From Raffaelea ambrosiae (Eukaryota > Ascomycota > Sordariomycetes > Ophiostomatales > Ophiostomataceae), in assembly GCA_002778195.1 (NCBI GenBank), contig PCDI01000012.1:839801-903800 (forward strand): a stretch of 64,000 nt of DNA, read 5' to 3'. Below the pieces are notes generated by a model. The model was not told the DNA's origin. It searched no databases and worked only from the letters and a program-made list of their open reading frames with translations. The translations under genes were made by a program, and so were the position numbers. This document shows positions 9,879 to 22,000 of the stretch, piece after piece (position 1 is the stretch's first letter; every line of letters starts with the position of its first letter).

Positions 9879-12800
9879 GATGCTGCAGGGGGGTCGGGGA
9901 GGCCTAAAGAGGGTGTGAAGAAACGAGCGAATGACTGGGTGAAGACGAGCAAAGGAGGGAGAGGCGAGGAGGTACGGGCGAGGAGGTACGGGCGAGGAGG
10001 TACGAATGGTCAGAGAGCGCCTGAGCCAGGAAAAGAGACCGAGGGAAAAGAAGAAATGGACGTGTCTCCAAGGAAGACGGCAGCTTTTAAGAGAGATTTT
10101 TTTCCCAGTCCTTGACCCGAGCTTTCATCTCAGTATTGTTCCCAGTGCTACCGAATTCATGCAGATTCCACGTGGCTGCCAACGGATCAGCAATCCAGAT
10201 CCCTGCTTTCAGGAGGTGACGGCGATGGCAGGCCATCCAGTTACTTCGTCTACTCGTATTGGGTCCAAGGCCATGTTGCTACGTACTCGTACATTGCTCT
10301 CGTATGGCGTCTGGCACTTGCTCGACAGAAACGGGGCCTGGCAATATTGGATTGGGACGGCAAGCCGGCACGCATAAACAAACATAGGAAGGAAACCCGG
10401 GAAAGAAAAACAGTTGTTCATCGCTGCCCAGCCGCGGATCTACCTCTTCTTTGGGCGAGCTGACAAGGCCAGCCCGAGCTACATAGTAACTTCGGTCAGA
10501 CGATATGAGACTACACAATGCAGCGGGGGAGCAGACTGGGGCTGATCAGAGAGATGAGCCCATGCTTGCCTTGTGCGTCCGGGGCATCCTCAGATGGAAT
10601 GGGTGCGGCAAAGGCGGCGGACTAGCAGAGTGGTGGACCCCGGAATAGAACCAGGCCGCCTGGCTGTGTTAGTGACCCGTGCAAGGATAGTCTGCAGCCA
10701 CAATAACATAATAACATAAAATACAGCCTAAGGTCTCCACAGGCGCGAGTTTAGACGCAGCAGCCAGCGAGCACGGAATGTGCCCACTCTGGGTCTCGTA
10801 CTACTTTGCATGCAGCTTATTTGTCTATCATGGGAGGCTGGCCTGGACATGGATGGGCCTGGATGTCCTGTCTGAAAGCGGCCTGGCCTCCGACCCATAC
10901 TACCCGCCATTGTCTTGTCGGACCCAGAGATTAACGGACTCAGGAATGGCATGGGCATGGCATAAGGGTGCCGCGTATGTCCAGTCCTGGGCCACGCTCA
11001 TTTCGCTGGATGTGACCGTTCAGCGTTCTCGACGAAGCAGACTGCTGGCATATTGCACGCGGCCAGCCGGCTACGCATGGGGCTGTGATCATACAGGTGA
11101 GTAGTATTTACACAGCAGTTACTACATAGTATGCAAGAAACGGATCATTGAGAAATCCCGGATTCCCGGCCCTTGGATCTGAGGGAAGCGAAAACAATGG
11201 AAGGAGCGAAGGACAAAGAGTGAGAGGGAGGGGGGGGCGGGTAGAATTAGGAAAGAAGGCATGGGACGGGAACGGGGAAGAGCAACGAGGAAGGAGCCGC
11301 CGACAAAAAGCAAAAAAGGAAGGAAGTCACCGCCAACTAGTTGACCCTCTTCTCCAACTCACAAAAGTTTCTTCCCCCTCCCCAAAAGAAAACCATCACC
11401 AACTTTCAACACCAGCCATACTGTTGCACCGCACGTGGCCATACTGCCTGCCCTCTCTGTCCGTCGGCGACAGGTATCTGCCGGCTCGGTGTTCCTTTTT
11501 TTGCTCTCCGTCCGTCTCTCGTCTCTACCCGGCGGCGACGCTCTTCAGGGCCTTCCCTCTTGGCGTTAGTCCTTCGGTTTCGCTTCTTGGCGCCACTGCC
11601 CTACAGAAGGAATGGAAGCACTAGTGGCTTCGACCGAAACAGGAACGGGGACGCTAAGCCTGCCACTGTCGACAGGTACTATGTACTCGTACAGCAGTCT
11701 ACTCGCACTCGCGATGCAAAGATACGAGAGTTATTCGGTGTGTCTTCTTCTGCTGGGCGAATCCTTCAGTACCATACACCACGAGTCCTCCAAAGCAGTA
11801 AGGTATGCGTCGAGAAACTTCTCAGGACGCCCCCCCTGCCACTCGCCTATTCCCAGCCTTTTCCGCAACAGGGAACTCTCCACTCTTTGTTTCTTGGTAG
11901 CACGCTATCCAGCTACAGGAAAGGCCAGCGTCTATGGGACAAAGGGCTTGCCAGTCCCTTTTGGTCTACATGCATAACTACTCCTAATCTCGAAATACAG
12001 AAGCTATCTGCGGCAAAAGAATTAAAACAAAAGGCCTTTCAGGCTTTCACTGAAAAGTCCGTTGCCAATGCCAAGCGTGGCTAGGAGAATCTAAGAGATC
12101 GAATTTTGGCTGGCAACCAAACAGCACAGCTCGTCCGTGCTTTGCCGCACAGCGTCCCTGCCGGTGGCGCAACACTCATATGCCAGAATCTCCTGACTGT
12201 GCGCTGGGACCGCTCCCTCCGGTGCCAGAAACAGAACTGCTCGGCTCGATGCATCTTGGGCTATGGACACGGTGTGAACGCGTCGCTGGCCATAGCCGTG
12301 GCCTGCAAGAAAGAGCGGAGAGACCATCGTGGTATTGGCCCCATATATGTCTGGCCATGTTCTTCCTTCGCTCTTGTCGCTGTGCCAGGCTGTGTTCCTG
12401 ACATGGCTGCCAGGGAGGGAGCGGGGGCAATCAAGCCACATTGTCACCCAGCACGGAGCCGCCCCCCGGCCCTTGCAGGTGGTTTGGCACGTCAACTGTC
12501 TGCGTCTTGCCAGAAGCAGGCAAGCCTGCCAAGAGCACGAAACGACGAACATGCAGTGGAAGAAGACCAAAGGCGGACGAAAACGACACCTCTGGGGATT
12601 GCATTGACGAGGACAAACAGCCAAAGATCCCAACTACTAGTAACAGTACTCTTTTCGGATATGGCGCCTATTTTCTTTCGTTACATGTGGCTTCAGAGTA
12701 TTGACATATGGTATTTCCGTATTGGCGATTGCTACATAGCATCTTACATGTGCATTCTACCGCCGTTCCGAGCAGATGCAGATCCCAGCACGCCCGCTGC

Positions 12801-14063
12801 TTTCTTGAACGAGCAGGTTGGCTGGGCTTGCCTTCTGCTGCCTCTCAAACACGCCTCTTTTTGCCCCAAACTCGGGCGAGAAACTCAAACAAACCAGCGG
12901 GCCGGCGTTTGTGCCGGTGTCAACATTTCAGCCTGCAGACGAGAGCCCCCAAGATACTCTTGCCATTCGCTGGAAGAGCCAGCATGGTGTTCACTTACAA
13001 AGCACAGCCGGCAGGCCGAGCAAAATATGAGACAAGGGGTTGGTAGAGTTTCTCGTTGACCACACTCGCCCTCCCCCCTCCCCCTAGTTCTTTAGGGACA
13101 GCGTCCTAGTCAGAAACAAATTTGCTTTGTCAAGATACGCACCACGAACTAGCGAACTACTCGTATTCCTACCTTAGTGCACACGTGTGGTGCAGGGCTT
13201 TTCCGTTCTGGACTACGAGGTAGAATCCCATTACCATGATGTGGGAACTACCGGCCTCCACCCCTCCTCTGGCCATGATTCCAAAACGGCCTCTGTACCA
13301 GTCCCCTGCACAGGACTCGAAGAGTGTGAGAGCAGGGTTTCTCTGCGTCGGCATGGATTCCGCACTGAGCGGTTCTCGGACAAAAGAGGAAAAGCCAGAA
13401 AAGAAGAGCCAAGCAAGAAACCGGAAGGTGTTGGGGTCTTTGCAAACCCCGAGAACCGAGTACAGAAGAAGGGAAAGAGGAGAGAAGGACAGAGATCAGA
13501 GGAGGCATGGACCCTAGGCTCGAAACGTGGCATAACGTCGTTTCGCTTGTTGGTTGGTCGCTACCATGGCACGCCGTTGCGGGAGATGTGCATGACGAGT
13601 CCTCTGTGCTTCGGAGGTTCGTCTCATCCCATGTTTGTGTGACTGTTCGTGTGTCTCTTAGTGTGTCTTTTTCGTTTTCTTCCCTTCTCCTGCAGTTTCT
13701 GAGGGCGTCCAAGCAACCAGATGGATATACATACAGCATACCCAGCGCTGTCGTCTCCTCCCTCGCCCCCCCAGACAGATCGTCAGTCTCCTCCTTCTCC
13801 TCCCATGTCAGCCCAGGCGCAACTTTATGCTTGATCGATCTCGCCCAAGATAAGAAGTTGGTCACCCTATTCTTTTTCAGCTTTCAGGGGAAGGAAGGCT
13901 AAGCGGATAAACCCACCCATCACATCACGTTCTTGTTATTTCTGAGCGTCGTCTTGGCTTTGATTCTCATTTTATTTTCTCTATTTATGATCCTTTCCGA
14001 TCCCTCTCGTTGTCGGATTGTGTGTTTGCTTTTCTGTGTGTCTTTCGTTTCTTGCTCGACAAC
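9879..14063. other. gene-free stretch, divergent upstream regions of the oxidoreductase and the rhodopsin-domain gene
   Basis: About 4.2 kb between two divergent genes. A 14-bp tandem repeat lies at 9965-10005. TACTCGTA words occur at 10251, 10284, 11684 and 13158. CT-rich stretches precede the gene at 14064. The longest frame (12106-13059, 317 codons) matches nothing I recognise and overlaps an opposite-strand frame. No tRNA was confirmed. Confidence 0.55.
9965..10005. repeat. 14-bp tandem repeat, three units
   Basis: Three consecutive units of CGAGGAGGTACGGG, the last one base short and ending in GA, about 90 bp upstream of the oxidoreductase start codon on its 5' side. Confidence 0.9.
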
Positions 14064-15565
14064 ATGGTCTCCGGACACATACCAGCCGAAATCGTGGCAC
14101 GGCAGGCCATGGTAGCCCTGGCCCGCGCCAACTCGGCCGTCGACACAGCTACCGCCAGCACAGCTGGCGCTGCCAGCAGTCACCCAACGTCCGGGCTGCA
14201 GCAGTTTGGCTTCGCCATCATCTTCTTCTTTCCGATCATCGCTCTCATCATTGTCGTTCTCCGTGTGTACAGCCGTCTGTCCACCAACCAGTTTGGTATG
14301 GACGACGCCCTCATTGTGCTTTCCATGGCCATGTCCATCGCCGAGACGGGAGCGACATACATGTTCATGGTCACCAATTTTATCGGCATACACTTCAACG
14401 ACATACCTGCCGACCACGACACTGTAGCGCCGCTCGTCTGGAACTTTGTGGTACAGGTGCTCTACAATCCTATTCTGGCCCTGGTCAAGACATCCGTGCT
14501 CCTGTTCCTGCTCAAGATTGGCAGCAACAAGCCGGGCTTGCGGTGGTGCATCTATGCCCTCAACACATTCAACCTGACGTTGATGGTGGCCATCTTTGTC
14601 GTGGTCATCTTCCAGTGCCATCCCATCGCCTACAACTGGGATGTGACAATCGAGGGAGGCGGGTGCATCGAACAGGGTTCATTCTACGTGGCCACGGCGT
14701 CTCTCACCATCTTTACCGATATCCTCAACCTGGCGCTGCCATTCTGGGTCTTCCTCGACCTGAAGATACCCAGGAGGGTCAAGGTTGCCCTGCTGTTTGT
14801 GTTTTTGCTGGGTGGCATGTAAGTCCGAACCCCTGGAGAGCTGTGTGATGGGCCGTGGAAAAGGCGAATTGAAAAGAACAAAGGAGAATGAGAAAAAAAA
14901 GAGGAACTCTTGCTAACAACCGGAGCAGTGTGACCATTGTGGGCGTCATTCGCCTTGTGTTTATATACAGGGGCTTCTTCAAGCCTGCGGGTGCCGACCC
15001 AACGTACACGCTGGGCTTCATCACGTCCGCCATCGAGACCAATCTGGCCATCATCTGCGCTTCGGCTCCGTCTCTCCGCGGCCTGATCCGCACCTGGTTC
15101 CCGCACTTCTTCTCCTCCGCCCACCACGGTTACGACTACCGCTACGCATACAACAACAACAGGGGCCGGTCCGGCTACGGAGGACGAGGCAGCAACATGT
15201 ATGGCAACGGCAGCGTGGCTACCAACATCACCAGCCAAAAGCGGGACGGGGAGCGAGGCGCCGCTGGTGGGAGCGGCAATACCAGCGCTAGACGCCACCA
15301 CCACCTGGCGAGCGGCGGGGGCGGCAACACGTTTGCGCTGCAGAATCTCAAGAGCCCGTCCTCCAAGGCACGCACGGAGGTGAACAGCCACTCGCCGAGC
15401 ACGAGCGAGGAGGAGATCATGACCTACAACGGCATCGTACGAACGACCAATGTCATGGTGCGGTACGACAACGAGAGCGAACGCAAGCCCAGCAAGAGCC
15501 GGGAACGGAGCCGGGCAGACAGCAGCACCGTGGGCATGCGGACGAGCATCAGCGGCAGCTTGTAG
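14064..15565 (+). CDS. fungal rhodopsin-domain (PTH11-related) integral membrane protein
   Basis: Two exons, 14064-14818 and 14929-15565 (AT|T joins as Ile), give 463 residues. About seven hydrophobic helices span residues 48-320: FAIIFFFPIIALIIVVLRVYS near 49-70, others near 82-106, 123-150, 168-184, 208-231 and 240-260, and the last in exon 2. Hallmarks of the fungal rhodopsin domain are DDALIVLSMA after helix 1, FQCHPIAYNWD in the extracellular loop, and a region after FVFLLGG. No CFEM cysteine domain precedes the helices, so it is not a full PTH11-type receptor. The C-terminal tail of about 140 residues is hydrophilic, with Gly/Asn-, His- and Ser/Arg-rich parts and SRERSRADSS. The family is plasma-membrane and presumed sensory; the ligand is unknown. 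The AACATGG start context supports 14064 over an upstream in-frame ATG. Confidence 0.85.
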
Positions 15566-16300
15566 GCAGAGGGGGGGTCCAGCAGATGGTTTTTTTTTTT
15601 TTTTTTGCTCTCAGTCCTAGTTTGCTTGTCGTCGCACTGTTTGATTTTGATCTTTTTTTTTCTATCATTTTTACGGCTGCTCTATCAAGTGCTTTTGGTT
15701 GGTGTGCTTTGGGATGTCAGTTGCGCATTGCGATCATGCTATGCTTCACCTCTCTCACGAAGAAGAAAAAAAAAAGACCCCCGCGTGTTACTATTCCCCA
15801 CTGCAACTGCAAGTTTTGTTATTATCTTTTCCTTTCTTTTTTGTTGTATTTTGTTTTCGCTCAGCATGATACCTCTAGTTGTAACTCTTCACTTTTTTAT
15901 TTCACTCTTTCTTTGCTTGTATATTAAGGTTCAGGGGCCGCTATGGCAACAGGAGGGCACATACACCCGGGTGGTACTGGTACATGCAGACATGTAGCTT
16001 TATTTTCTTTCTTTCCCCCAACTCGTATAATAGGCCGACTATACAAAGTCCAACCCAGAAAACTCTCTGTGAATTTTTACTCCATCTCCCGCCCCCCCGG
16101 GTCAAGTCAAATGCCGCTGAACAAGGTTGGGGACCAGAGTGAGTGCCGGCGTTGCATGCAGCAGCTCTAAGCGAGGCACGTCACAGCAGCATCCGAAAGA
16201 AAGACAACGAGGCCAGAACCAGCCCGCAGGCATGGCTTATGAACGCTGGGTTGAAAAACTCTCGAAGATGAGACGAACTGGGCTGAGCTGCTGCGGCGGG

Positions 16301-16377
16301 GTTGCACGGGAGTTGCACTGGAGTTGCACTGGAGTTGCACCGGAGCTGTGCTGCAGTTGCACTGGACCACCACTGGA
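16301..16377. repeat. 11-bp tandem repeat, about seven units
   Basis: Units of GTTGCACTGGA start at 16301, 16312, 16323, 16334, 16345 (diverged), 16356 and 16367 (diverged). The period is exactly 11. Confidence 0.9.
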
Positions 16378-17198
16378 CCCAACCTGGCTATTGCGAATTC
16401 TCGTACCGAACCAAAAAAAAATTAAGCACCAAGCGAGGTGAGAATCCTATTATCTGGGCCCCAATAAAACTCGTGGGACTCATGGACCTTCAACGTACCA
16501 ATGCATACGAGTACAACTCTAGACTACGTGCAAACGAGGGAAAAGGAGGGCCGCCGGGAGTTGAGAGAAAAAAGGGGGTGCATCTTGCTATGTACTATTG
16601 TGCTCGCATGGGGGAGAACTACCATAATAGTACTCGTATGCAAATGGGTCGTTTTGTCCGTGCAGGAAACGGATCCGTTCGGTGTCCAGCCTATTGCTAC
16701 GAGTAGTTACTAGTTACATGACCACTTTCCAGATGAGCCTATCTCAATAGGAGAGGCCATGTCACCCTTGGGAAAGACTCCATGCGTGGGCTTTTCCCCC
16801 TGATTTTTTTTTTCTTTTTCTCCTCTTCTTTTTCTGACAGGTCAGGAACCACTGGGTGCGTATCTGCTATGCAGGCTCGTTGCGCCCATGGGGATATGGG
16901 GATACGACACATCTGACAAGGACAACGAGAGAACCGAAAAAGGTGGAGGCATTTGTGGCTCGGAGGCTAGCCCACAAGAAGAAAAAGGCAGTGGCGTATT
17001 CATACAGAAGGACAAAGGACAAAGGGACAAAGGGACAAAGGCTTAAGGAGAACGCAGCGTGCAATAAAATGCCTCCATGATACCCTACAACTGCTCGTAC
17101 TCGTACACGGCGTCTTCCGGTGTCGAGTCTTGCATGAAAAAGACACAAAAGGGAAAAAAAGGTATTCTTGGCGGTTCAGCGTGCCGGATCTTCTGCAA

Positions 17199-17215
17199 GG
17201 GGGGGGGGGGGGGGG
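17199..17215. repeat. poly-G run
   Basis: About 17 consecutive G residues in intergenic DNA, a likely sequencing-error hotspot. Confidence 0.9.
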
Positions 17216-18769
17216 ATCTCGTCTCATGTGGGTATGGCCTGGCCCATTTGCGTGCGTTGCCTCGCTAAGGCCCAGTGACATGGAATGTGGGCATTTCTGA
17301 TAAGGAAGGTGCTCCCTTTGTATGCAACCATTGCACAGAGTATAATCTTGACATCCCATGATATAGAAGAACATCCAGAGAAGCATGAAAAACTACGCAT
17401 CGGCCATGGTCGTGAGCAACTGCTTTTGGGGCATGAAATAAAGCAAAAAGGTACCCCATCCGAGAGCTCCGAGTTGTCCGGGTGGTTTCATCGAGCCAAT
17501 TGTGACAAATTGGATCCCCATAGATCAATTACAGAGTGTCTTGTTGCCACTTGGAGAAACGGACGGAAAAAAAAAAAACGAAAAAAAAAATACAGAACCG
17601 TCTTACCCCATCCCTTGCGGGTCGGTCCTTGTGACACTTTGTTGGGCCCTGAAAGGTTGACAGGTCGGCGAAGAACAGGCGCGTCTACAGGGCAGGTTGC
17701 CGATCACTAAAACGGCTGTCCGGCGCCAACACGTGTATATGATGGAGAGCGCCAAAAGAAACGACTGGGGTAAAATCAACTTGGCAAAAAGAGAAAAAAA
17801 AAAGAGAAAAAAAAAAGACAAGAAAAAAGAAAGAACACAGTGTGATCGGGGTAAGGGGACAAGGGGTCGGTATCTTGGTTGCTCCCTCCACGAACTGGAG
17901 TCTCCAGCGGAGACAAGTCGAGAAAAGGGGACGATCGATTTAAGACAAGGGGGGCACTTAGTAGTGTAGTAGTACCCGAGAGCGAGCAAGAAACAGGCAG
18001 CGATCTGCAAATTCGAAGAAGAGAAGCGAAAGGGTCTAGAACCACTGCACAAAAGTCGGATAGTTTGTCAACTTGGCCGTGTTCATGTCTGATTTCCGAC
18101 TTCGTTCTTGCACGTTGTATAGGAGGAGTATGAAGGTATTGTTTTTGATTGTATTTGGAATAAGGAAAATATGACCTTTGCCACTTGCAGCCCACCCGAG
18201 AGTAACGGAAAGAAAAAAAAAACGACAAAAAATAGATGATGGAAAGTACAGGTAGAGAGATATCTGGTAAAACAGGGAAGATGAAGAGAAGATGAAGAAT
18301 GCCCCAAAGAAAGGAAGTCAAGCATATGAACAGCAAAACAAAGATATCAACCCAAAATAAATAGCAGACGCAAATATGAGAATCCCATTTTGACCTGTGT
18401 GAAAAAAAAAAAAAAAATCCACTCTTCCCATCTCCCCTCCATTTCTCTCCGAAATTTTTTTTCTTTTCAAAAAAGCACACAAACGTCTTCCCGTACAAAA
18501 ACCATATAATAATGAGGAAAGAAAAAGAGAGCAAACCGGAGAATGCCGCTGGCACAAAAAGGAAGACCGAGAGAGAGAAGGAGAGAGATAGAGATAGAGC
18601 AAATGATGTTGAAACCCAAATGTTCCGCAGAGATTCTTTCCTTCTTCTGACCTCGTTCACTTCGTCCCCTCCCCTTTCATGTTGTTCGCCACAAAGGGAC
18701 ATTGGTTATTTCGGCAATGGCGTCGTGTGTGGGCATGTTCCTGATTCTATTCGTCGTCTTGCGTGTCGA

Positions 18770-18800
18770 CACACACACATACTCTCTCTCTCTCTCTCTC
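18770..18800. repeat. adjacent (CA)n and (CT)n microsatellites
   Basis: Five CA units are followed by about ten CT units, just downstream of the flippase gene on its 3' side. Confidence 0.85.
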
Positions 18801-19005
18801 TTTTCCCCTTTCTCTCTCCTCCTTGGGGAGAAGAGTTCTCTTTGTTTTTTCCTCTCGTTCGTATAATAGTGTTCTGCTTGTTGTTCGTACATATCGTCCC
18901 TTCAAAACAAATAAAGAAAATGATGGCAAAGAGACCGAAAAATAAAATGAGTTGGTGAAGGGCAAAAAAATAAAGACACGCGAGTGGTTCAACACCCGCA
19001 TATTA

Positions 19006-22000
19006 TTACTGCACACGAGAAGACGCCATCTCGCCGTAGCGGCCACGGTGTTGCGTCGTGTCGTAGGCTTGCAGCACGCGTGTCTGGCTTTCGTCGGCAG
19101 CCGAGAAGGCATAGCCGCGCTGCTTGCGCATACGCTGGACCTGCCGCACCTTGCGGATGGCCTTTTGGAATTGTTCCATTCTGATTTGTTAGAGACCAGG
19201 GAGAGAAGAAAAAAAGAACACGAAAAGCAAAGGTAGACAGGAAATGATAGAGGGGGAAAAAAAAGAAAGGGAAAAAAAATAAAAAAAGGTAGACGTCTAC
19301 ATACCTTGGCCGGTAATCCTGAATGTTGTACTTCTGGATCTCCTGGATATGGTGGTATGTTTCCGGACGGTACATGCGCTTGGCGTACTTCCAGCCAAAG
19401 TCCCGCAGCAGACACAGGGCGGCCAGCACCACCGTCTGCAGCCAAAAGACGGGGCTCGAGTACAGCTTGGGCACAACGCCGTGGTACTCCTCGGAAAACT
19501 TGAGCAGCGGCGCCACCGTACCGTACACGGCAATGAAGCCAAACCAGATGGCCATGCTGCCGGGGATAGCAATGACGTGGTACTTGGTCCAGTTGTTGGT
19601 GACCAGCGCCGCCTTGCCCAGGACCGTCAGCAGGACCGTGCCGTACAGCGCCGTGCCCCAGACCCAGTGGCCCTGCATCTGGCCGTCGCTGCCCATCAGG
19701 TCGTCGTACCAGAACAGCTCGCCGCCAATGTACAGGATGATCGAGTGGTACGCCGCCGTCAGGACCCAGCCGATGAAGATCTTGACCTTGAACGACGAGT
19801 TCTGCTGGCCCATGACGTACAGCTGCGGGTAGCGGTCCAGCAGCCGCGCCGAGATGAACTGGTCGAGAATGCCAATGGCCAGCGGCGGCAGCACCGTGTA
19901 GAACACATTGTAAAAGGACAGCGTCCACGACTCGTAGATGACCTGGCCCGAAAACACGTTCTGGAACGTGTACCAGAACTGCGTCAGGTACAGCGTCATG
20001 TTCTTGTAGAACGAGTACAGGATGGCCTTGCTGACGCGGTGGTAGCTCCACGCGCCGTGCACCAGCAGCAGCTTGCGCAGGTATCGGAACTGCGCCACCG
20101 ACACGTCGGCACTCCGCGCCGCCTGCAGACCCTCCATGCCGCTGATGCCGACGCCAATGTGGGCGGCCTGGATCATGGACACGTCGTTGGCGCCGTCGCC
20201 GATGGCCAGCAGAATGGACTCCTTCTGGTACTTCTTGACCAGCTTGACGACCAGGGCCTTTTGCAGCGGCGACACGCGGCAGCAGATGACGGCCTTGCAC
20301 ATGACGGCCAGGTCCAGGAACATCTTCTCCAGGTCCTTCTCGAGCGCAAACGTCAGCGACTTGCCGTCAATGACCAGCGCCAGGTTGTCCATCTCAATGG
20401 CCAGCCCCTCGCCCTGCGTGCGGATGGCCTCGAGCTTCTTGGCAATGTTGTCGCGCGTGGCCGCCGCCGTGTCCTCGTTGACAATCAGCAGCATCATGTC
20501 CTCGCTCAGCAGCTTGCAGCTCATGCCAATGTTGATGGCGGTCTCCTGGCGATCGCCCGTCAGCACCCACACCTTGATGCCCGCCTGCTGCAGCGTGTGG
20601 ATCGTCTCGGGCACGCCGTCCTGCAGGCGGTCCTCGATGGCGGTCGCGCCCAGCAGGTAGAAGTCGTGCTCGATCAGCTCGGCGGCCTTGTCGAGCTCGT
20701 CGGCCCGGTTGCCGCCAATGGTGGTGCCGGCCTTTTCGAACACGCCGATCCAGTTCTGGTACTCGTCCTCGGGGATCTCGCGCATGGCCAGACACAGGGT
20801 GCGCAGGCCTTCGGAGGCGTACTCCTCGAGGTGCTGCAGGGTGACGTCGACGTGGGGGTTGTTGTCGTTGAGGCGCTCGAGAATGACCGTGTCGGCGCCC
20901 TTGCAGTAGCAGCGCACCTTGCCGTCGGGGCAGCGGTAGATGGCGGACATGCGCTTGCGCGTCGAGTTGAACTCGCAGACGGCCAGCAGCTCGTACTCCT
21001 GCTCGACGCCGTTGGCCTCGATGATGACGGTGCGCGGCTTGCGGGCGGTGAAGCGGTAGCCGAGCGTGACGGCGCCGTCGACCAGCGCGCCCTCGTCGGG
21101 CGAGGCCGCCTGGTACTTGATCTTGCCCTCGTTCTTCTCGTCGCGCTCGGGGATGACGGTGTGGCAGGTGGCCAGCAGCGTCAGGAACTGGTCGATGGCG
21201 CCGGCGGTCTCGTGGCCCGACGCCAGGTTGGTGCGCAGCTGCTTGAAGTCGTGGATGCCGACGGCTTCGCCGTCCTGGACGGTGGCGCGGCGGTCTTCGG
21301 GCACGTCCTCGGCGTACATGATGCCGCCGATGGAGCACTGCTTGAACTCCATCATGTTGCAGGTCAGCGTGCCGGTCTTGTCGGAGAAGACGTACTCGAC
21401 CATGCCGAGCTCCTCCACCAGGCTGGACGTGCGGCAGTTGGCGGGCGTGTTGGTCTTCTCGTAGTACATGTCGAGGTCGTCGTTGATGAGGATGCCGTGC
21501 CAGTACTTGATCATCTCGATGGTGACGAACAGCGAGATGGGCACCAGCGCGGAGAAGAGCACCCAGTACGTGACCATGTCCTTGAAGAAGGTCTTGACGA
21601 CGCTGCTCGCGGTGTTGGTGGGATCGAGGTCGAGGTAGTCGAGGGCCTGGCCGTAGACGCGGCGCATGACGAGGTCGCCGACGGTGCAGACGACGCTGAG
21701 CACCAGCAGGATGAGGATGAGCACGAGCACGAGCACGTTGAGCTGGCGCTCGACCTTGGTGCGCTTGATGGGGGTGGCCGTGGCGTTGCGCATCAGCTTG
21801 GTCTCGTGGCCGGTGAAGACGACGACGCCGTGGACCCAGGGGGTGTTGCGGAGGGTGGCGCCGCGCAGCAGCAGCTGCTCGGGGTTGAGCGGCAGCTCCT
21901 TCTCGCCGCCGCCGCTCTGCATCGTAAGGGTGGCCTCGTAGGTGTAGAGGCTGCTGTTGGGCTGCTCGGAGCGGATGCGGCCGCCCAGCCGGCTGAGGTC

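Larger units (their letters stand above)
15566..19005. other. gene-free stretch between two convergent genes
   Basis: Low-complexity 3' flanking DNA. It contains T-, A- and G-homopolymers (G run at 17199-17215), an 11-bp tandem repeat (16301-16377), CA/CT microsatellites (18770-18800) and TACTCGTA words at 16506, 16631, 16698 and 17098. Open frames here are short, and the 308-codon minus frame near 17776-18702 is dominated by F/S/L repeats from homopolymers. No gene supported. Confidence 0.6.

Noticed and set aside
10615..10695. tRNA-like T-arm on the minus strand (CCTGG-TTCTATT-CCGGG)
   Set aside because: The T-stem pairs, but the loop lacks TTCRA and no matching acceptor, D or anticodon arm is found.
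11341..12084. 247-codon plus-strand frame
   Set aside because: No domain, mixed low-complexity composition, and a partly overlapping frame of 121 codons; no intron-exon model improves it.
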